This document shows, in pieces, positions 52,224-62,302 of a DNA stretch of 64,000 bases (position 1 is the stretch's first letter; every line of letters begins with the position of its first letter). The translations under genes were made by a program, and so were the position numbers. The notes under the pieces are model-generated. The model was not told where the DNA came from. It made no database searches and saw nothing but the letters and a program-made list of their open reading frames with translations. This stretch comes from Bacillus benzoevorans (GTDB lineage: Bacteria; Bacillota; Bacilli; Bacillales; Cytobacillaceae): assembly GCF_014207535.1 (NCBI RefSeq), contig NZ_JACHGK010000007.1:152831-216830 (forward strand), written 5' to 3'.

Positions 52224-54612
52224 AGTGGGCGGCACCTTTTATTTTCCAAATATCCCTTGCATATTCATTTATTGTCCGATCGCTGGAAAAGTATCCTGAA
52301 TGGGCTATATTGGTTAAGCTCATTTTCAGCCATTTATTCCGATCCTCATATGTTTGTCCGACAGCGATTTGTGTTTGAACATAGGAGTCAAAATCACGAA
52401 GAACAAAATACTGATCATTTTCAATTAGCAATGAATCATAGATGGCTTCAAATTCATCGTCAACGCCCGAAAAGAATCCATTTGTTAACTGCTCCACAAT
52501 TCTCCTGATTCTTTTATCATAGTGAAAATACTCGATGGAATGATAACCTTTATAATTCAGCACTTCGTCAGCATTTAAGCCGAAAATAAATATATTATCA
52601 TCCCCTACCAAATCGCGAATTTCAATATTGGCGCCATCTAATGTCCCGACTGTCAACGCACCGTTCATCATAAATTTCATGTTTCCAGTGCCCGAAGCTT
52701 CCTTGCTGGCAGTTGATATTTGTTCACTGATGTCCGCTGCAGGGAAGATTCTTTCCGCGAGAGAAACCCGGTAGTTTTCCAGGAAAACCACCTTCAATTT
52801 ATCACGAACATCGGGATCATCATTCACCTTGTCTGCAACCGAGTTGATCAACTTTATGATTTTCTTCGCATAATAATAGCCCGGTGAAGCTTTTGCGCCA
52901 AAAATAAAGGTACGAGGATAAAATAAATAGTGCGGATCTTCTTTCAAGCGGTTATAGATATGCATAATATGAAATACATTCAGCAGCTGCCTTTTGTAGG
53001 CATGCAGCCGTTTTACCTGCACATCAAAAATACTAGAAGGATCAACGATCATGCCGGATTGGTCCTTGATGATCTGCGCCAGATGCTGCTTATTTTCCTG
53101 TTTAATCCGTTGCAATTGAGTGAGAAAGGCTGCATCATTGTGAAATTTCAACAGTTCCTTAAGCTTTTCAGGTTTATTCACCCAGGAATCCCCGATTACT
53201 TCAGTAATGAGACTGGTAAGTTCAGGATTGGACTTTAACAGCCATCTTCTATGGGTAATTCCATTGGTTTTATTGTTAAACTTCTGCGGAAATACTTCAT
53301 AAAAATCCTTCATTTCACGATGCTTCAATATTTCCGTATGCAATGCTGCCACTCCATTGACACTGAAACTGCCGACTAATGCCAGATGAGCCATTTTCAC
53401 CTGATCATGGGCAATAATGGCCATGCGTTCAATTCTGTTCCAATCACCGGGATAGCGCTCCCACAGTAGATGACAAAAGCGTTCATTGATCTCCGTTACA
53501 ATCATATAGATTCTTGGCAGCAGCGGCTGAAAAATGCGAATCGGCCATTTCTCCAATGCTTCTGACAATGTCGTGTGATTCGTATAGGAAATCGTCTGGG
53601 TCGTGATTTCCCACGCTTCATCCCAGCCTAAACCGCCTAAATCCATTAAGACGCGCATCAGCTCCGGTATCGCTAACACGGGATGTGTATCATTAATATG
53701 AATACAAACATGCCGGTGCAAATTCCGCAGGTCCTTGTGTTTCACGTGATATCTTTTCACAATCGAATTAATACTGGCACAGACTAAGAAATACTGCTGT
53801 TTTAAACGAAGGATTTTTCCTTCATCATGGGTATCGTCCGGATATAAAAATTCTGATACAATTTCTGTTTCTCGTTTATATTTTAATATATCTTTATGAA
53901 TCGGAAAGAGAGAAGGTTCTGCATTCCACAGTCTCAATGTATTGACTGTATCATTATGATAGCCTACCATTGGCACATCATAAGGCACAGCTGTTATCGT
54001 TTCCGCGTCCATATGATGAAAGCTTAGCCGCTCGTGATCTGAAGCAGCTTGAACATGCCCCCAAAACGGAACTTCTACTGCAAAGTCTGCCTTTCTTACT
54101 TCCCAAACCTGGCCATGTCTTAACCAAAGCTCAGGCAGTTCTACCTGATAGCCTTCCACAATTTTTTGTTCAAATAACCCGTGCTTGTAGCGGATGCCGC
54201 AGCCGTGTCCCGGAAGCCCCAGCGAAGCCAATGAATCAAGAAAACAGGCTGCCAATCGACCCAGTCCTCCATTGCCAAGCCCCGCATCTGTTTCGACTTC
54301 AGTCATGCAATCCAAATCAATCCCCAGCTCGCATAACCCTTCCTCTACAACCTGATCAATCCCAAGATTGATTAAATTATGAAGCAATAATCTGCCAAGA
54401 AGAAATTCAATCGAAAGATAATAAACCTGTCTTTGGTCTTCTGAACGATATCTCTCGTTTGTTTTAATCCAGTTTGTGCTCACATATTCACGAATCATAT
54501 GTCCAAGCGTATCAAACTGGTCCTCCTTTGTACTTTCAGCGAAGCTTTTTCCACACATCATTTCAAGCTTCTGTAAGAAGTGCTTCTTAAATTCCTCTTT
54601 ATTTGAGAACAT
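52222..54612 (-). CDS. glgP: Glycogen phosphorylase
   Basis: This protein of about 796 residues is a PLP-dependent alpha-glucan phosphorylase releasing glucose-1-phosphate from glycogen. The PLP-site run EASGTGNMKFMMNGA and the phosphate-site segment AKASPGYYYAKKIIKL are intact. AAGGAG lies eight bases before the ATG at 54612; in-frame GTG and ATG just upstream sit on it. It overlaps the end of glgA by 14 bp and is last in glgBCDAP. Confidence 0.94.
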   Translation of the reverse strand: MFSNKEEFKKHFLQKLEMMCGKSFAESTKEDQFDTLGHMIREYVSTNWIKTNERYRSEDQRQVYYLSIEFLLGRLLLHNLINLGIDQVVEEGLCELGIDLDCMTEVETDAGLGNGGLGRLAACFLDSLASLGLPGHGCGIRYKHGLFEQKIVEGYQVELPELWLRHGQVWEVRKADFAVEVPFWGHVQAASDHERLSFHHMDAETITAVPYDVPMVGYHNDTVNTLRLWNAEPSLFPIHKDILKYKRETEIVSEFLYPDDTHDEGKILRLKQQYFLVCASINSIVKRYHVKHKDLRNLHRHVCIHINDTHPVLAIPELMRVLMDLGGLGWDEAWEITTQTISYTNHTTLSEALEKWPIRIFQPLLPRIYMIVTEINERFCHLLWERYPGDWNRIERMAIIAHDQVKMAHLALVGSFSVNGVAALHTEILKHREMKDFYEVFPQKFNNKTNGITHRRWLLKSNPELTSLITEVIGDSWVNKPEKLKELLKFHNDAAFLTQLQRIKQENKQHLAQIIKDQSGMIVDPSSIFDVQVKRLHAYKRQLLNVFHIMHIYNRLKEDPHYLFYPRTFIFGAKASPGYYYAKKIIKLINSVADKVNDDPDVRDKLKVVFLENYRVSLAERIFPAADISEQISTASKEASGTGNMKFMMNGALTVGTLDGANIEIRDLVGDDNIFIFGLNADEVLNYKGYHSIEYFHYDKRIRRIVEQLTNGFFSGVDDEFEAIYDSLLIENDQYFVLRDFDSYVQTQIAVGQTYEDRNKWLKMSLTNIAHSGYFSSDRTINEYARDIWKIKGAAH

Positions 54613-56053
54613 GTGCATCACTCCTTAATTGAAGCTCCGAATATAGCTGATGATACTTGTATGCGGATTGTGACCAGCTATTATTCATCAGCATAGCGCG
54701 TTTGATTAATGTACTCCAAACATCTTTCTGTTTATAGAAAAATAAGGCCCTTCTTATGGTAGCCAGCATGTCATGGGCATTAAAATTCGTAAAGCTGAAC
54801 CCATTGCCTTCATCTGTCACTTCATTATAGGAAAGTACCGTATCATTTAATCCTCCTGTTTCCCTGACAATCGGAATCGCACCGTAGGCGAGAGCAATTA
54901 ACTGACCGAGACCGCATGGTTCAAACTTAGACGGCATTAAAAACAAGTCAGCGCCGGCATAAAGCTGGTGGGCAAGACTTTCGTCAAATCCGATATAGGC
55001 TTTAAACTTACCTCCGTATTGGTGTTCCATGCTGCGGAAAAAATCCTCAAATTCCGGATCCCCCGTGCCAAGGACAATCAGTTGGATATCCTCATGCATC
55101 AGTTCATGAAATACTCCACGGACTAATTCCAATCCTTTTTGCTTCGTTAATCGTGTAATCATGGTCATTAAAGGAGCATCCGTTTTCGGCAAGGCAAATT
55201 TTTCCTGTATGAAACGCTTATTTTTGAGTTTAAGATGTTCCGCATCCGAAACGCGAAAATTCTGTACTAAACATTCATTATTTTCCGGGTTGTAGATTTC
55301 ACCATCAATTCCATTTACAATTCCACTCAAATCAGCTTTCCTTTTGTTTAACACCCCATTCAGCCTCTCGCCAAAGTAATCCGTTTGGATTTCATTCATA
55401 TATGTAGGACTAACGGTCGTAATTTTATCTGCGGCCACCAAGGCCCCTTTCATAAAATTAATGTTACCGTAAAATTCAAGCTCCTCTATATTGAAATATT
55501 TATCCTCTAGAGAAAATAGGTCATGCAGCGCTTCCCTGGGCATAATTCCTTGAAACTGCAAATTATGAATCGTGAATACCGTTTTTATCGAAGCATATTC
55601 CTTTCTCCAGGAATATTTTCTGGTTAACAGGAACGGAATCATTCCCGTATGCCAATCGTGACAATGAATCACATCCGGGTAAAAAGATAAGCGGGGTAAG
55701 CTTTCTAATACGGCTTGACTAAAATAGGCAAATCTCTCTCCATCATCATCATATCCATACATTCTGCCGCGGCTGAAATATTGCTCATTATCAACAAAAT
55801 AGAAAGTCACATGATCCAGCGTATACTCTTCTATTGCGCAATATTGATTCCGCCATCCAACCTGAACTGTAAACTCCGAAATTTTCTTCATCCCTTGTTT
55901 ATAAGTATCAGAAATGGTTCCATATTTAGGCATTATGACCCGCACGTCAGTTCCCAGTCGTTTTATTTCTTTCGGAAGGGAGCCTGCAACATCTGCAAGT
56001 CCCCCCGATTTTATAAATGGTACACATTCACTTACAGCGAATAATACTTTCAC
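54599..56053 (-). CDS. glgA: Glycogen synthase
   Basis: This 484-residue GT5 glycosyltransferase elongates glycogen from ADP-glucose. The N-terminal ADP-glucose motif KSGGLADVAG begins near residue 15. The C-terminal domain holds the motif FEPCGLGQLIALAYG. It overlaps the end of glgD by about 26 bp and the start of glgP, a compact operon. Confidence 0.95.
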   Translation of the reverse strand: MKVLFAVSECVPFIKSGGLADVAGSLPKEIKRLGTDVRVIMPKYGTISDTYKQGMKKISEFTVQVGWRNQYCAIEEYTLDHVTFYFVDNEQYFSRGRMYGYDDDGERFAYFSQAVLESLPRLSFYPDVIHCHDWHTGMIPFLLTRKYSWRKEYASIKTVFTIHNLQFQGIMPREALHDLFSLEDKYFNIEELEFYGNINFMKGALVAADKITTVSPTYMNEIQTDYFGERLNGVLNKRKADLSGIVNGIDGEIYNPENNECLVQNFRVSDAEHLKLKNKRFIQEKFALPKTDAPLMTMITRLTKQKGLELVRGVFHELMHEDIQLIVLGTGDPEFEDFFRSMEHQYGGKFKAYIGFDESLAHQLYAGADLFLMPSKFEPCGLGQLIALAYGAIPIVRETGGLNDTVLSYNEVTDEGNGFSFTNFNAHDMLATIRRALFFYKQKDVWSTLIKRAMLMNNSWSQSAYKYHQLYSELQLRSDAHVLK

Positions 56054-57074
56054 AATTCATCAACGCTCCTTGTACTGTACCCTTTGGAACAACAAATGGG
56101 TGTTTTTCAGAACCGATTAACACTGTCCCTGGCTCTATTCTAACATCTTTATCAAGGATCGCTGAATCAATGACACAATTCTCTCCGATCTGACATTTCT
56201 GCATGATGACGCTATTTTTCACCACTGATCCTTTGCCAATTTTCACTGCCCTGGAAATAATGCTGTTTTCAACGGTTCCTTCAAGGATGCAGCCATTGGC
56301 AATCAGCGCGTTGTTTACAACGGCTCCTTTTCTATACCGTGTAGGAGGTTCATCTTTTACCTTCGTATAGATAGGCTGAGTGATTAAAAATAAATCTCTG
56401 CGAACAGAATGCTTTAATAATTCCATGCTCACAGCATAATACGATTCAACCGAATTGATGACAAATGCGTGATTGGGATATTCATAGATGCATCGTGTAA
56501 ATGAATGATTACCGTTCACAACATCCTTCATGCATGTATATCCGGTTTCAGATCTAGTTTCTACTAAATCAATGAGAAGGCTGGTTTTCACAAGATACAT
56601 ATCCAATGGACGCCCATTGTGATAAATTTCCGTTATATCGCAGCCCTTTTCCATATGTTTTTCAAGTGCCGGCCGAAAATCCATATTCATAATGGTATAA
56701 CAATTGGCGATAAGACTATATTCCTGCGAAGCTCTTTTAAAGTAATCCATATTGGCGGCAAAATGAGTGAATGATCCGATTCCTGCTCTTGGTACATCCA
56801 AATGCGGTGATGGGAAAAAGAAAAGTCCGTCTCTCTTCCTACTTAAATTCCAATTTTTACCTGACTCTAAATGGTCCAGTAAAGAACTGTATGGATAGGT
56901 CGTAAATAAAGCCATACTCTGAATTCCGGAATTCACCATAGATGATAAAACAAAATCTATCATTCTATAACGACCGGCAATGGGGATGGCTACTAACGAC
57001 CGATGAGCAGTCAAGCCGTCTAAATCATCGTATTTTATCGTTGCATCTATCACACCTAATAATTTTTTGCTCAT
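56028..57074 (-). CDS. glgD: GlgD, ADP-glucose pyrophosphorylase subunit (non-catalytic type)
   Basis: This 348-residue protein is related to GlgC but lacks the GGxGSRL nucleotide motif at its start (LLGVIDATIKYDDLDGL). This is normal for GlgD. C-terminal hexapeptide repeats (about residues 250-340) are present. In Bacillus GlgD partners GlgC and modulates the enzyme. GGAGGAA precedes the ATG. It lies 38 bp after glgC. Confidence 0.93.
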   Translation of the reverse strand: MSKKLLGVIDATIKYDDLDGLTAHRSLVAIPIAGRYRMIDFVLSSMVNSGIQSMALFTTYPYSSLLDHLESGKNWNLSRKRDGLFFFPSPHLDVPRAGIGSFTHFAANMDYFKRASQEYSLIANCYTIMNMDFRPALEKHMEKGCDITEIYHNGRPLDMYLVKTSLLIDLVETRSETGYTCMKDVVNGNHSFTRCIYEYPNHAFVINSVESYYAVSMELLKHSVRRDLFLITQPIYTKVKDEPPTRYRKGAVVNNALIANGCILEGTVENSIISRAVKIGKGSVVKNSVIMQKCQIGENCVIDSAILDKDVRIEPGTVLIGSEKHPFVVPKGTVQGALMNCESIIRCK

Positions 57075-57112
57075 CAGAATTCCTCCTTGATAGATTAAAT
57101 TAACAATGACTT

Positions 57113-58252
57113 TTAACGGCTTAGCAGCATTTCTTTTGTTACTAAAATAACATCTTCTTTATCTGGATTACATTTAATGACAGTATTATCTGGAATATAC
57201 ATGTGTGAAGGGACAATCGCCTTTTCAATGAATACATTTTCACCAACAACAGCATCAGGCATAATGACAGATTCTTTGATCACTGCGCCCTTTTTCACTC
57301 TAACACCTTGAAACAATACGGATTTATTCACATTTCCCTCGACTGTGCAGCCTTCATTTACTAAAGAATCACTTACCTCCGCGTCGGGAGAGATGTATTG
57401 CGGTTTGAGATGAGGGTTGACGGAATATATTCTCCAGCTATGGTCAAACAAATCAAGCTCACAATTTTCATCAAGCAGATCCATATTCGCTTCCCAAAGG
57501 CTTTTTACCGTTCCTACATCCTTCCAATAACCTTTAAAGGGATAGGCAAACAGCCTTTTATTTTCTTCTATTAATTTGGGGATAATGTCTTTTCCAAAAT
57601 CATGGCTGGATTTTTCATTAGACGCGTCACGCAGTAAATATTCTTTCAGGACTTCCCATGTGAAAATATATATCCCCATCGAGGCAAGATTACTTTTTGG
57701 CTCCTGCGGTTTTTCTTCAAATTCAGTAATGGCTAGTTCTTTATCGGCATTCATAATCCCGAAACGGCTTGCTTCATCCCATGGTACCTCAATGACAGAA
57801 ATGGTCGTATCTGCCCCTTTTTCCATATGGAACTCCAGCATTTCCTCATAGTTCATTTTGTATATATGATCACCGGAGAGAATCAGGACATGTTCCGGAT
57901 GATATTGTTCTAAATAATTAATATTTTGATAGATGGCGCTGGCCGTACCGGTATACCATTTTACCTCAGTTGAAGCACTATAAGGCGGAAGTACTGTCAC
58001 TCCTCCATCCATGATATCGAGGTCCCAGGCGCTTCCAATTCCGATATAGGAGTTTAAGACAAGCGGTTGATATTGTGTTAACACCCCTACAGTATCAATA
58101 CCGGAATTTGTACAATTACTTAAAGGAAAATCAATAATCCGATATTTCCCTCCAAATGGAACTGCTGGTTTCGCCAAATCCTCCGTTAATGCATATAATC
58201 TACTTCCTTTTCCTCCTGCCAACAGCATGGCTACGCACTTTTTCTTTACCAT
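57113..58252 (-). CDS. glgC: Glucose-1-phosphate adenylyltransferase GlgC
   Basis: This protein of about 379 residues makes ADP-glucose for glycogen. The nucleotide motif MLLAGGKGSRLYALT is near residue 10, the substrate lysine region is EEKPQEPKSN, and a C-terminal beta-helix is present. I take the ATG at 58252; a GTG just before it is possible. The start lies about 53 bp inside glgB, so the two are translationally coupled. Confidence 0.94.
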   Translation of the reverse strand: MVKKKCVAMLLAGGKGSRLYALTEDLAKPAVPFGGKYRIIDFPLSNCTNSGIDTVGVLTQYQPLVLNSYIGIGSAWDLDIMDGGVTVLPPYSASTEVKWYTGTASAIYQNINYLEQYHPEHVLILSGDHIYKMNYEEMLEFHMEKGADTTISVIEVPWDEASRFGIMNADKELAITEFEEKPQEPKSNLASMGIYIFTWEVLKEYLLRDASNEKSSHDFGKDIIPKLIEENKRLFAYPFKGYWKDVGTVKSLWEANMDLLDENCELDLFDHSWRIYSVNPHLKPQYISPDAEVSDSLVNEGCTVEGNVNKSVLFQGVRVKKGAVIKESVIMPDAVVGENVFIEKAIVPSHMYIPDNTVIKCNPDKEDVILVTKEMLLSR

Positions 58253-60137
58253 CACCTTTTCTCTCCTTCCGGTGTTTTACTGGTCTCAATATTGAAACCC
58301 CAAATGGGGGAATGGACATTGTAATCGAATATGGTTTTCCATGAAAGCCGATATCTGTTGTATGAAGGACCTTTTTATTGAGAACTCCTGAACCGCCAAA
58401 ACTCCCAGCGTCACTATTTAGGATTTCACGATAGGAGCCGTCCTGAGGAACGCCGACCATGTAGTCATGGTAAACCGTTGGTGTAAAATTACATACAAAA
58501 ACGAGCAGATCACCACTTTTGCCTTTTCTCATAAAGGAGAAAATAGATTGCTGTTTATTGTCTACATCAATCCATTCAAACCCGTGAACATCGTGGTCTA
58601 GTTCAAATAAAGGTTTAGATTTTTTATAGATTTTTAATAATTCCTTAACGTATTCATTTATTTTTCGATGCATATCATAGTCAAGTAAATTCCAATCTAA
58701 TTGTTCCTTATCCTTCCATTCTGAAAAATGTCCAAGCTCAAATCCCATAAATAATAGTTTTTTACCAGGATGTCCGATCATATATCCAAGCAGCAGTCGC
58801 AGTTGGGCAAATTTCTGCCAATAATCTCCCGGCATCTTATCGAGGAGGGATTTTTTTCCATGAACAACCTCATCATGTGAAAAAGGTAGAATAAAATTTT
58901 CATTGAAGGCATAAAGCAGGGAGAATGTCATTTTCTCATGAACATTAGACCTGGAGTAAGGGGGAGTTTCCATATAGGTCAAAACGTCATTCATCCAGCC
59001 CATATTCCATTTATAGTTAAATCCTAATCCGCCGCAATCAACCGGTGCCGTTACTTGGGGCCAATCTGTAGAATCTTCAGCCATCATTAATATCGTCCGG
59101 TCATAGGAGAAGAGTACATGGTTCAACTTTTTCAAAAATTCAATTCCATCCCGGTTTTCAATTTTACCTTCCTGATTGGGCCAATAAATTAAATTGGCGA
59201 CTGCATCCAGCCTAAAGCCATCTATATGATAATATTGCAGCCAAAATAAGGCACTGGAGATTAAAAAACTTTGTACTTCCGTTTTCCCTAAATGAAAGTT
59301 TGCTGTTCCCCAAACAGGATTTTCTCGATCATTTGCATATGGATATTCATAAAGATAACTACCGTCAAATCTGTACAATCCATGTGCATCCTTGCAAAAA
59401 TGTCCCGGCACCCAGTCGAGAATGACGCCTAACCCATTTTTATGACATTCATTAATAAAATACATCAGATCGTGCGGCGTTCCATACCGGCTTGTTGGTG
59501 AAAAATAACCTGTTCCCTGATATCCCCATGAAATATCGAGAGGATGTTCAACGATTGGAAGTAACTCGATATGGGTAAAGCCCAGTTCCATTACATAGGG
59601 AATTAATTCATCGGCCAACTCCCGGTAAGTTAAAAGACCGCCGTCATCTTTTTTCTTCCAGGAACCTAGGTGCATTTCGTAAATTGCAATGGGGTCAAGG
59701 AGGATATTGCGTTTTAATTTTCGATTGTGCCAGCTTTTGTCTTCCCATTGGAAGCCATCCAGCGAATAGACAATCGAAGCCGTATGGGGGCGCAATTCCG
59801 AATAAAAGGCATACGGGTCTGACTTTAAGATTCTTTCACCGTCAGTTGTCATGATTTCATACTTGTACAGCTCTCCTTCAAGGTTTTGCCCTATTGTAAT
59901 CATCCATATGCCTTCATCATTCACTTTATGTAAAGAATATCCTTCACCTTTCCATCCATTAAAGTCACCGACTACTCTGACTTCCAAAGCGTGCGGAGCC
60001 CAGACAGAAAACTTCGTATACTGTTTTTGCTCCAGTGTAATAATATGTGCCCCCAGTAATTCATGACTTTCAAACAAATTCCCTTCGTGAAAGAGATGTA
60101 ACTGGTAGTCAGATGGCAGAGCGTCAGAAATAACCAA
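58200..60137 (-). CDS. glgB: 1,4-alpha-glucan branching enzyme GlgB
   Basis: This 645-residue GH13 enzyme introduces alpha-1,6 branches. An N-terminal CBM48 module (about 30-115) is followed by the catalytic barrel with DGFRLDAV (nucleophile Asp) and MMAEDSTDWP (acid/base Glu), and FSHDEVVHGK. The last about 20 residues are very basic because this segment also encodes the glgC start. AGGAGGGGG precedes the ATG. It heads glgBCDAP. Confidence 0.95.
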   Translation of the reverse strand: MVISDALPSDYQLHLFHEGNLFESHELLGAHIITLEQKQYTKFSVWAPHALEVRVVGDFNGWKGEGYSLHKVNDEGIWMITIGQNLEGELYKYEIMTTDGERILKSDPYAFYSELRPHTASIVYSLDGFQWEDKSWHNRKLKRNILLDPIAIYEMHLGSWKKKDDGGLLTYRELADELIPYVMELGFTHIELLPIVEHPLDISWGYQGTGYFSPTSRYGTPHDLMYFINECHKNGLGVILDWVPGHFCKDAHGLYRFDGSYLYEYPYANDRENPVWGTANFHLGKTEVQSFLISSALFWLQYYHIDGFRLDAVANLIYWPNQEGKIENRDGIEFLKKLNHVLFSYDRTILMMAEDSTDWPQVTAPVDCGGLGFNYKWNMGWMNDVLTYMETPPYSRSNVHEKMTFSLLYAFNENFILPFSHDEVVHGKKSLLDKMPGDYWQKFAQLRLLLGYMIGHPGKKLLFMGFELGHFSEWKDKEQLDWNLLDYDMHRKINEYVKELLKIYKKSKPLFELDHDVHGFEWIDVDNKQQSIFSFMRKGKSGDLLVFVCNFTPTVYHDYMVGVPQDGSYREILNSDAGSFGGSGVLNKKVLHTTDIGFHGKPYSITMSIPPFGVSILRPVKHRKERKGDGKEKVRSHAVGRRKRK

Positions 60138-60499
60138 GCTTCTCCCCCTCCTATACTAAAATAGTTTTCACGCAAATTTGCTTATCTTATATATTATTCT
60201 GTTTTATTTTAAAATATCCTTGTTAAGATGACGTTAAATTTAACGACCGCAATGTAAATGTTCTTACAATTTTCGCATCTCAGATTCAATCGCAGCAAGA
60301 AAATAGACAAATATTGCTCATCAAATCCACACTATCTTTCATACTTTTAAAAGTGAGATCGACATTCCTTCACAATGATTAGCTAAATATTTTTATTATA
60401 TTAAAAGAATAAAAAAAGACCTTTAATATAACAGATTTCCAATTGAGAGTTCCCGGAAATACTGCCATATTAAAGTTCTTTGGAGCTATTACTCATATA
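60138..60499. other. Upstream region of the glycogen operon
   Basis: There is no gene. The region is AT-rich and should hold the glgB promoter on the minus strand. A 12-bp palindrome GTTAAATTTAAC lies at 60233-60244. In B. subtilis the operon is sporulation-controlled (sigma-E); I could not confirm a sigma-E promoter here by eye. Confidence 0.4.
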
Positions 60500-60997
60500 T
60501 TATTTTTCAAAATACTGGGTGATTTGGTTTTTATCTGACAAGCGCTCTTGTAATAATTTTTTCAGGTCTGTTTCGTTTGTCATACTGCTTAATTCTTCAC
60601 CATACCATTCTTGCAATTCCTTTTTGTCCACTCTAAGTTTTTGTTTTCCAAAATCATATTGAACCCATTCCACATTTTTCACCAACGAGAATAAATAGGC
60701 TGAGTTGCATAGAGCTAATTCTTTCATATTCTCATCATTCAGTGCAGGAGATTCTGCCTCAGTATCATATTTCAATACGATACCATAAGGTTCTTCCTTT
60801 GTTTCAAGCGCAAATTCCTGATAATATTCATTAAATGGCAACTGTGTAATAATAGCTCCTACTGCACTATTATCACCCACAACAGAATCTTTATATCGAA
60901 AAACATCCTTACTCGAATCATTGTTATTACTGCACCCTGCTGCTATAATGAGCAGCAAAAATATAGTGAAACAAAAATAGACTGCTTTCCCTCTCAT
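60500..60997 (-). CDS. DUF4825-domain lipoprotein
   Basis: This 165-residue lipoprotein has a signal peptide with lipobox IAAGC (Cys22). The remainder contains FRYKDSVVGDNSAVGAIITQ and ETKEEPYGIVLKY, the mark of DUF4825. These proteins are found in Bacillaceae as secreted lipoproteins or as domains joined to others; the function is unknown. GGGAGGGAA precedes the ATG. It stands alone downstream of the tRNA array. Confidence 0.78.
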   Translation of the reverse strand: MRGKAVYFCFTIFLLLIIAAGCSNNNDSSKDVFRYKDSVVGDNSAVGAIITQLPFNEYYQEFALETKEEPYGIVLKYDTEAESPALNDENMKELALCNSAYLFSLVKNVEWVQYDFGKQKLRVDKKELQEWYGEELSSMTNETDLKKLLQERLSDKNQITQYFEK

Positions 60998-61125
60998 ATT
61001 ATGGTTCCCTCCCCCTGCTTATCCTCTCATTTTATCATAATCGATTCTGTATTTACCTAGTTAATAAGTATTGATAAGAAGGGATTTATGGAGTTTCTGT
61101 GACATTCAAGGAAGTTAGAGAATAG

Positions 61126-61165
61126 AAAAAGGGTATGAAACCGTTAATAGTTTCATACCCTTTTT
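61126..61165 (-). terminator. Terminator of the rRNA-tRNA operon
   Basis: AAAGGGTATGAAAC and GTTTCATACCCTTT form a 14-bp stem ending in Ts on the minus strand, 15 bp after the last tRNA gene. Confidence 0.9.
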
Positions 61166-61180
61166 CTGCTTATTAATAGA

Positions 61181-61252
61181 TGACCCCTACGGGATTCGAA
61201 CCCGTGTTACCGCCGTGAAAGGGCGGTGTCTTAACCGCTTGACCAAGGGGCC
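61181..61252 (-). tRNA. tRNA-Glu (TTC)
   Basis: A 72-nt cloverleaf with anticodon loop CTTTCAC and T arm GGGTTCGAATCCC. CCA is not encoded. It is last of the 21-tRNA array. Confidence 0.95.
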
Positions 61253-61255
61253 AGA

Positions 61256-61346
61256 TGGCGGAGAAGGAGGGATTTGAACCCTCGCGCCAGTTACCCGACC
61301 TACACCCTTAGCAGGGGCGCCTCTTCAGCCACTTGAGTACTTCTCC
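61256..61346 (-). tRNA. tRNA-Ser (GCT)
   Basis: A 91-nt class II tRNA with a long variable arm and anticodon loop CTGCTAA. CCA is encoded. Confidence 0.95.
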
Positions 61347-61348
61347 AT

Positions 61349-61423
61349 TGGCTCCGCAGGTAGGATTCGAACCTACGACCGTTCGGTTAACAGCCGAATG
61401 CTCTACCACTGAGCTACTGCGGA
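61349..61423 (-). tRNA. tRNA-Asn (GTT)
   Basis: A complete cloverleaf with anticodon loop CTGTTAA and CCA encoded. A 17-nt copy of its 5' end (TCCGCAGTAGCTCAGTG) lies upstream at 61536-61552 as part of a repeat unit. Confidence 0.95.
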
Positions 61424-61552
61424 AAATAGAATAATTTCTATCGATATAGATAGTGCACAAAATAGAATAGTGATTTGTGCTTTAAAAGCCTTTGGCTTTT
61501 AAAGCAAGCCGCATCCTCTTCAGGACGATTCGGCTCACTGAGCTACTGCGGA
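61424..61552 (-). repeat. tRNA-5'-end/double-hairpin unit before tRNA-Asn
   Basis: In minus-strand order: a copy of tRNA-Asn bases 1-17 (61536-61552); hairpin 1 with AGCCG/CGGCT stem and TCCTGAAGAGGA cap (61507-61535); hairpin 2, a perfect 12-bp stem GCTTTAAAAGCC/GGCTTTTAAAGC (61479-61505); then an AT-rich spacer to the full tRNA-Asn gene. Confidence 0.8.
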
Positions 61553-61557
61553 AAATA

Positions 61558-61634
<77 letters not shown>

Positions 61635-61639
61635 ATATA

Positions 61640-61713
61640 TGGAGCGGGTGAAGGGAATCGAACCCTCGACAACAGCTTGGAAGGCTGTGGTTTTACCACT
61701 AAACTACACCCGC
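61640..61713 (-). tRNA. tRNA-Gly (TCC)
   Basis: A 74-nt cloverleaf with anticodon loop CTTCCAA and CCA encoded. Confidence 0.95.
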
Positions 61714-61719
61714 AAATCA

Positions 61720-61796
61720 TGGGGCGGCTGATGGGGATCGAACCCACGAATGTCGGAACCACAATCCGATGTGTTAACCACTTCACCACAGCCGCC
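61720..61796 (-). tRNA. tRNA-His (GTG)
   Basis: A cloverleaf with anticodon loop TTGTGGT and CCA encoded. Its 5' end begins with GGCGGCT, giving the extra G typical of tRNA-His. Confidence 0.95.
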
Positions 61797-61807
61797 ATAT
61801 TAACAGA

Positions 61808-61880
61808 TGGCTCAGGACGGAATCGAACCGCCGACACATGGATTTTCAGTCCATTGCTCTACCGACTGAGCTACTGAGCC
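61808..61880 (-). tRNA. tRNA-Phe (GAA)
   Basis: A 73-nt cloverleaf with anticodon loop CTGAAAA; CCA is not encoded. A 17-nt copy of its 5' end lies upstream at 61979-61995. Confidence 0.95.
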
Positions 61881-61995
61881 GTATTAAATTAAGAACCCTA
61901 CAAGCAGCTTGAGATCGTTGTGCTTCAAAAACCGGAGGTTTTTGTTGCAAGCCGCATCCTCTTCAGGACGCTGCGGCTGACTGAGCTACTGAGCC
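61881..61995 (-). repeat. tRNA-5'-end/double-hairpin unit before tRNA-Phe
   Basis: In minus-strand order: a copy of tRNA-Phe bases 1-17; hairpin 1 with AGCCGCA/TGCGGCT stem and TCCTGAAGAGGA cap (61950-61978); hairpin 2 CAAAAACC/GGTTTTTG (61926-61944); then a spacer containing GTAGGGTTCTTA to the full tRNA-Phe gene. Confidence 0.8.
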
Positions 61996-62016
61996 GTATT
62001 ATACTATTTTTAAAAA

Positions 62017-62093
62017 TGGCGGTCCGGACGGGACTCGAACCCGCGACCTCCTGCGTGACAGGCAGGCATTCTAACCAGCTGAACTACCGGACC
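62017..62093 (-). tRNA. tRNA-Asp (GTC)
   Basis: A 77-nt cloverleaf with anticodon loop CTGTCAC and CCA encoded. Confidence 0.95.
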
Positions 62094-62096
62094 ATA

Positions 62097-62170
<74 letters not shown>

Positions 62171-62198
62171 ATAGTAAAAAGGATAATAGAAAATTAAA

Positions 62199-62291
62199 TG
62201 GAGGAGGTAGAGGGATTCGAACCCCCGCGCGGTTTGACCCGCCTGTCGGTTTTCAAGACCGATCCCTTCAGCCGAACTTGGGTATACCTCC
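62199..62291 (-). tRNA. tRNA-Ser (TGA)
   Basis: A class II tRNA of about 93 nt with a long variable arm, anticodon loop CTTGAAA and CCA encoded. Confidence 0.94.
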
Positions 62292-62302
62292 GCAAAAATA
62301 GA

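Noticed and set aside
58200..58252. Frameshift or misassembly at the glgB-glgC junction
   Set aside because: The 53-bp overlap gives a basic tail to GlgB, but both proteins are complete and translational overlap in this operon is plausible.
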